From the NCBI GenBank assembly GCA_024403735.1, contig JAKSRG010000023.1, forward strand, positions 1 through 47,243: a stretch of 47,243 nucleotides of DNA, given 5' to 3'. The DNA comes from Clostridia bacterium. Its GTDB lineage: Bacteria > Bacillota > Clostridia > Saccharofermentanales > Saccharofermentanaceae. The position numbers were made by a program, and so were the translations under genes. The notes under the pieces are model-generated. The model saw nothing but the letters and a program-made list of their open reading frames with translations. It searched no databases and was not told where the DNA came from. This document shows positions 44,565 through 47,243 of the stretch, piece by piece. Positions within the stretch are counted from its first letter, which is position 1. Every line of letters starts with the position of its first letter.

Positions 44565-45176
44565 GTGAAAGATAAGAAGATTATAGATTTTACTAATGAA
44601 CTTTGCTCAAATGCACCTGTTCCAGGTGGTGGAGGAGCTAGTGCCCTCATGGGCGCTATTGGAGCTTCACTTTGCTCAATGGTAGGTGAACTTACTACAG
44701 GTAAGAAGAAGTATGCTGAGTATCAGGCTGATATTGAGAGAATTCTCGATAAGGCTAAGAAGCTCAATTCAGAAATGCTCGATTTGATGCAGAAAGATGC
44801 TGATGCATTCGAGCCACTATCAAAGGCTTATGGTATCCCTAAGGATACAGAAGGTAGAGACGCTATCTTGGAGGAGGCACTCAAGGTTGCTGCAGAAGCT
44901 CCTTTTGAGATTGTTGCAAAGTGTGAAGAGGTTGCTGACCTCATCGAGGAACTCGTTATTAAGGGTTCAAGACTTGCTATTTCTGATGTAGGAGTTGCTG
45001 CTTCAGCATGTCAGGCTGCTGTTAATGGCGCTGCTATGAATGTTTATATCAATACTAAGCTCATGAAGGACAGAGAGTACGCTTTAGCCCTTAATGAGAA
45101 GACAGAAACTATAGTTAACAATGTTACAAACCGTTGTATTGCAGCGTATAGCGAGGTTTTGAAGGGTCTTAAGTGA
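44565..45176 (+). CDS. fchA: Cyclodeaminase/cyclohydrolase family protein (FchA-like)
   Basis: FchA-type proteins act as formimino-THF cyclodeaminase or methenyl-THF cyclohydrolase. The 203-residue all-helical product has the family signature APVPGGGGASALMGAIGASLCSMV near the N-terminus, a conserved KDADAF segment near residue 80, and SDVGVAASACQAAVNGAAMNVYIN near the C-terminus. I chose GTG 44565, with AGGTGG 8 nt upstream; an in-frame GTG at 44553 overlaps that site. folD begins 56 bp later on the same strand. Given the altered FolD active site, a methenyl-THF cyclohydrolase role is likely; this is inference. Confidence 0.9.
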   Translation: MKDKKIIDFTNELCSNAPVPGGGGASALMGAIGASLCSMVGELTTGKKKYAEYQADIERILDKAKKLNSEMLDLMQKDADAFEPLSKAYGIPKDTEGRDAILEEALKVAAEAPFEIVAKCEEVADLIEELVIKGSRLAISDVGVAASACQAAVNGAAMNVYINTKLMKDREYALALNEKTETIVNNVTNRCIAAYSEVLKGLK

Positions 45177-45232
45177 TTTAGACCTAGACTACAACTTTTA
45201 CACCATTGTTAGTACAAAATCGGAGGAATATT

Positions 45233-46075
45233 ATGACAGAATTATTGGGTAAGCCAGTTGCAGATAAGATTAATGAACAGTTAAGTGAGTCAATTTCATC
45301 ACTTAAGGAGAAGGGAATTGTACCTACACTTGCAGTTGTAAGAGTAGGCGCTAGAGAAGATGATCTCGCATATGAAAGAGGCCTTCTTAAGAAGTTCGAG
45401 AGCATGAATTGTGGTGTTCAGGTAATGGAACTTCCAGACGATTGCACACAGGAAGATTTGGAGAACACAATTATTGCTGCAAATAACGACAGTGAGATCC
45501 ACGGTATCTTGATGTTCAGACCTCTTCCTAAGCACCTTTCAGAAGAGAGAATTAAGAACCTTATTAATCCAGCTAAGGACGTAGATTCAATGGGTACAGC
45601 TAGTCTTGCTGGTGTATTTGCTGGTGATAAGAATGCATTCCCACCTTGTACTGCACAGGCTGTAATTGAGATTTGCCATTTCTACGGCATCGACCTTAAG
45701 GGTAAGAAGGTTACTGTAGTAGGTAGAAGTCTTGTTATCGGTAAGCCAGTTGCTATGCTCCTTATTGGCGAGAATGCGACTGTTACTGTTTGCCATACTA
45801 AGACAGTAGATCTTAAGGCTGAGTGCCTTGCTGCTGATATTATCGTGGCTTGTGCTGGTTGTGCCAAGATGATTAAGGAAGACTATGTTAAGGAAGGTCA
45901 GTATATCCTTGACGTAGGTATGAATGTTGATGAGAATGGTAAGCTCTGTGGTGACGTTGATTTCGCTAATGTTGCTGAGAAGGTTGCTGGTATCACACCA
46001 GTACCACGTGGCGTAGGTTCAGTTACAACATCAGTGCTCCTCAAGCACACAGTTAATGGAGCTCTTAAGGCATAA
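45233..46075 (+). CDS. folD: Methylenetetrahydrofolate dehydrogenase (FolD), probably without cyclohydrolase activity
   Basis: FolD interconverts methylene-THF, methenyl-THF and formyl-THF. The 280-residue product has the full fold, with PPCTAQAVIEICHFYGIDL, the Rossmann signature VVGRSLVIGKPVAMLLI, and the C-terminal GITPVPRGVGSVTTSVLL. The catalytic segment is atypical: around Tyr47 it reads DDLAYERGLLKKFE, so the usual Tyr-x3-Lys spacing is lost, and the usual VQLPLP reads MFRPLP. The Asp of KDVD is kept. CGGAGG precedes ATG 45233; an in-frame ATG at 45206 is less well placed. It lies between fchA and the rlmD-like gene. Confidence 0.93.
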   Translation: MTELLGKPVADKINEQLSESISSLKEKGIVPTLAVVRVGAREDDLAYERGLLKKFESMNCGVQVMELPDDCTQEDLENTIIAANNDSEIHGILMFRPLPKHLSEERIKNLINPAKDVDSMGTASLAGVFAGDKNAFPPCTAQAVIEICHFYGIDLKGKKVTVVGRSLVIGKPVAMLLIGENATVTVCHTKTVDLKAECLAADIIVACAGCAKMIKEDYVKEGQYILDVGMNVDENGKLCGDVDFANVAEKVAGITPVPRGVGSVTTSVLLKHTVNGALKA

Positions 46076-46078
46076 TCT

Positions 46079-47243
46079 ATGAAAACTTGTGCTTCTTCAC
46101 GTAAATGTGGCGGATGCGCCTATATAGGTAAATCATACGAAGAATCTTTACAGATTAAACAGAAGTATGTTGATAAGCTTCTGGGGAAGAAAGTAAAGGT
46201 TCTTCCTATTATTGGCGCCCAAAATCCTTATAATTACCGTAACAAAGTACATGCTGCTTACTATCGTGATAGAAGTGGTAAGGTATTATATGGAACTTAC
46301 GAAGAAGGTTCACATAAGATTGTTTCTAATGCTGGTTGCCTAATCGAGAACAAGGTAGCAACCAAAATAACAGAGACAATTGCTAAACTAATCGCTAAGT
46401 TTAAGATATTTATCTACGATGAGAAGACGGGTAGGGGACTTTATAGGCGAACTTTGGTTCGAGTATCTCATCTTACTGGAGATGTAATGGTAGTGCTTGT
46501 AGTAGCTGATCCAGTAATCCCTGGCAAGAAAGCTTTCATCAAGGCTCTCCGTGACGCTCATCCTGAGATTTCAACAGTAATCGTTAATGTGAATAATCGC
46601 CGAGATTCCATGATCTTAGGCAACAAATCCATGGTTGAATTTGGTCGTGGATACATAATTGATGGACTTCTTGATAAGACATTCAAGATCACTCCTACGG
46701 CCTTTTTCCAGATCAATCACGAGCAGACTGAGAAACTTTACGCTCAGGCAATAGAGTTCTGCGATTTCAAGGGTAACGAGCGAGTTCTTGATGCATATTG
46801 CGGAACTGGAACAATTGGTCTTTGTATGGCTAATTATGTAGCTTCAGTAACTGGAGTAGAGCTAAATAAAGAGGCAGTAATCTGCGCCCGTGATAATGCT
46901 CATGCGAATAAGATTGAGAATGCGAATTTTATCGCTCAAGATTGTACTGAATACATGCTCAATTTGAACCTCTCGAAAACAAAGTACGACGTAATCGTTC
47001 TTGATCCTCCAAGAGCAGGAACAACGGAAGAATTCATTAAGGCGTGCTCAATTATCGCGCCCCAAAAAGTCTGTTATGTTTCTTGTAATCCAGAAACACT
47101 CGGACGAGACCTGGATGTTTTCGAGAAGTATGGCTATAAAACTAAGGCAGCAGTTCCTGTAGATATGTTCCCTTGGACTGAGCACGTGGAGACGGTTGTC
47201 CTTCTTTCCCAACTCCGTCAGAAGCCGGATGATTATATTGATG
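46079..47243 (+). CDS. 23S rRNA (uracil-5-)-methyltransferase RlmD-like, truncated by the window edge
   Basis: The reading frame is open from ATG 46079, 3 bp after the folD stop, to the end of the window (388 codons visible). Iron-sulfur ligands are CASSRKCGGC at residues 4-13 (CX5CX2C) and a later Cys in NAGC. SAM and catalytic motifs are FFQINHEQTEKLY, LDAYCGTGTIGLCMA, VLDPPRAGTTEEF and YVSCNPETLGRDL (catalytic Cys); HVETVVLLSQ marks the usual C-terminus of the methyltransferase. The frame continues through KPDDYID with no stop seen. There is no N-terminal TRAM domain, as in many short Firmicute members (RlmCD-like). Confidence 0.92.
   Translation, partial: MKTCASSRKCGGCAYIGKSYEESLQIKQKYVDKLLGKKVKVLPIIGAQNPYNYRNKVHAAYYRDRSGKVLYGTYEEGSHKIVSNAGCLIENKVATKITETIAKLIAKFKIFIYDEKTGRGLYRRTLVRVSHLTGDVMVVLVVADPVIPGKKAFIKALRDAHPEISTVIVNVNNRRDSMILGNKSMVEFGRGYIIDGLLDKTFKITPTAFFQINHEQTEKLYAQAIEFCDFKGNERVLDAYCGTGTIGLCMANYVASVTGVELNKEAVICARDNAHANKIENANFIAQDCTEYMLNLNLSKTKYDVIVLDPPRAGTTEEFIKACSIIAPQKVCYVSCNPETLGRDLDVFEKYGYKTKAAVPVDMFPWTEHVETVVLLSQLRQKPDDYID

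Noticed and set aside
2603..47125. CTCGAAAACA as a Chi or KOPS-type polar site
   Set aside because: Six copies are on one strand and five on the other within a stretch where most genes are on the plus strand, so no strong polarity is seen; 47 kb is too short to exclude it fully.

Overview
The window reads as chromosomal DNA from a low-to-moderate GC anaerobic Firmicute, most likely a gut-type clostridium (Lachnospiraceae/Oscillospiraceae-like). The grounds are an acetate-forming pta-ackA operon, strong AGGAGG ribosome binding sites with frequent TTG and GTG starts, many lipoproteins with Thr/Pro/Glu-rich linkers, a cyclodeaminase-FolD pair, DUF512 next to der, and a helix-turn-helix/von Willebrand A pair of a kind I associate with gut clostridia. 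No rRNA, tRNA, transposase, integrase, phage gene or CRISPR array was found. The family-level guess is inference only.

Layout: 1-271 holds two 53-bp dyad repeats, a clear promoter and a 16-bp palindrome ahead of pta-ackA (272-2529). A minus-strand pair (2693-4188) encodes a small membrane protein and a zinc-ribbon membrane protein. At 4447-11441 an apparent operon encodes the helicase PcrA, a dGTPase-like HD protein, a YfbR-like HD nucleotidase and a surface glucosaminidase. A second promoter drives a surface cadherin-like/cohesin-like protein, GtrA, FolC and a Thr-rich membrane protein (11514-15989). thrC stands alone (16110-17615). The accessory-looking stretch 17805-30743 holds four lipoproteins, a patatin, a 76-residue protein, an AMP-dependent acyl ligase with its own acyl carrier protein behind a FabT-like operator, the HTH/VWA pair, MntP, a PNPOx-fold protein, an autoregulated TetR repressor, an iron-sulfur flavoprotein and a YczE-like membrane protein. 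Minus-strand ppi and araC-type genes follow (31058-32515). The rest is mostly housekeeping: rluA-family, DUF1934-like, rpmF, DUF512 radical SAM protein, der, typA, mltG, U32 peptidase, an SH3-NlpC/P60 hydrolase, a lipoprotein, fchA, folD and an rlmD-like gene running off the right edge.

Genes that plausibly work together: Pta and AckA make acetate and ATP. PcrA, the dGTPase and YfbR concern DNA and dNTP pools. The acyl ligase and acyl carrier protein probably activate exogenous or recycled fatty acids. FchA and FolD share folate one-carbon chemistry, and FolD looks altered at the residues needed for cyclohydrolysis.

The most unusual signal is not a gene. The 10-mer CTCGAAAACA occurs exactly 11 times by my eye count (both strands), where about 0.1 is expected by chance. 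It sits in both intergenic and coding DNA, often forcing otherwise rare codons. This is the best candidate here for an undescribed genome-wide DNA signal, such as an uptake, recombination, protein-binding or modification site.
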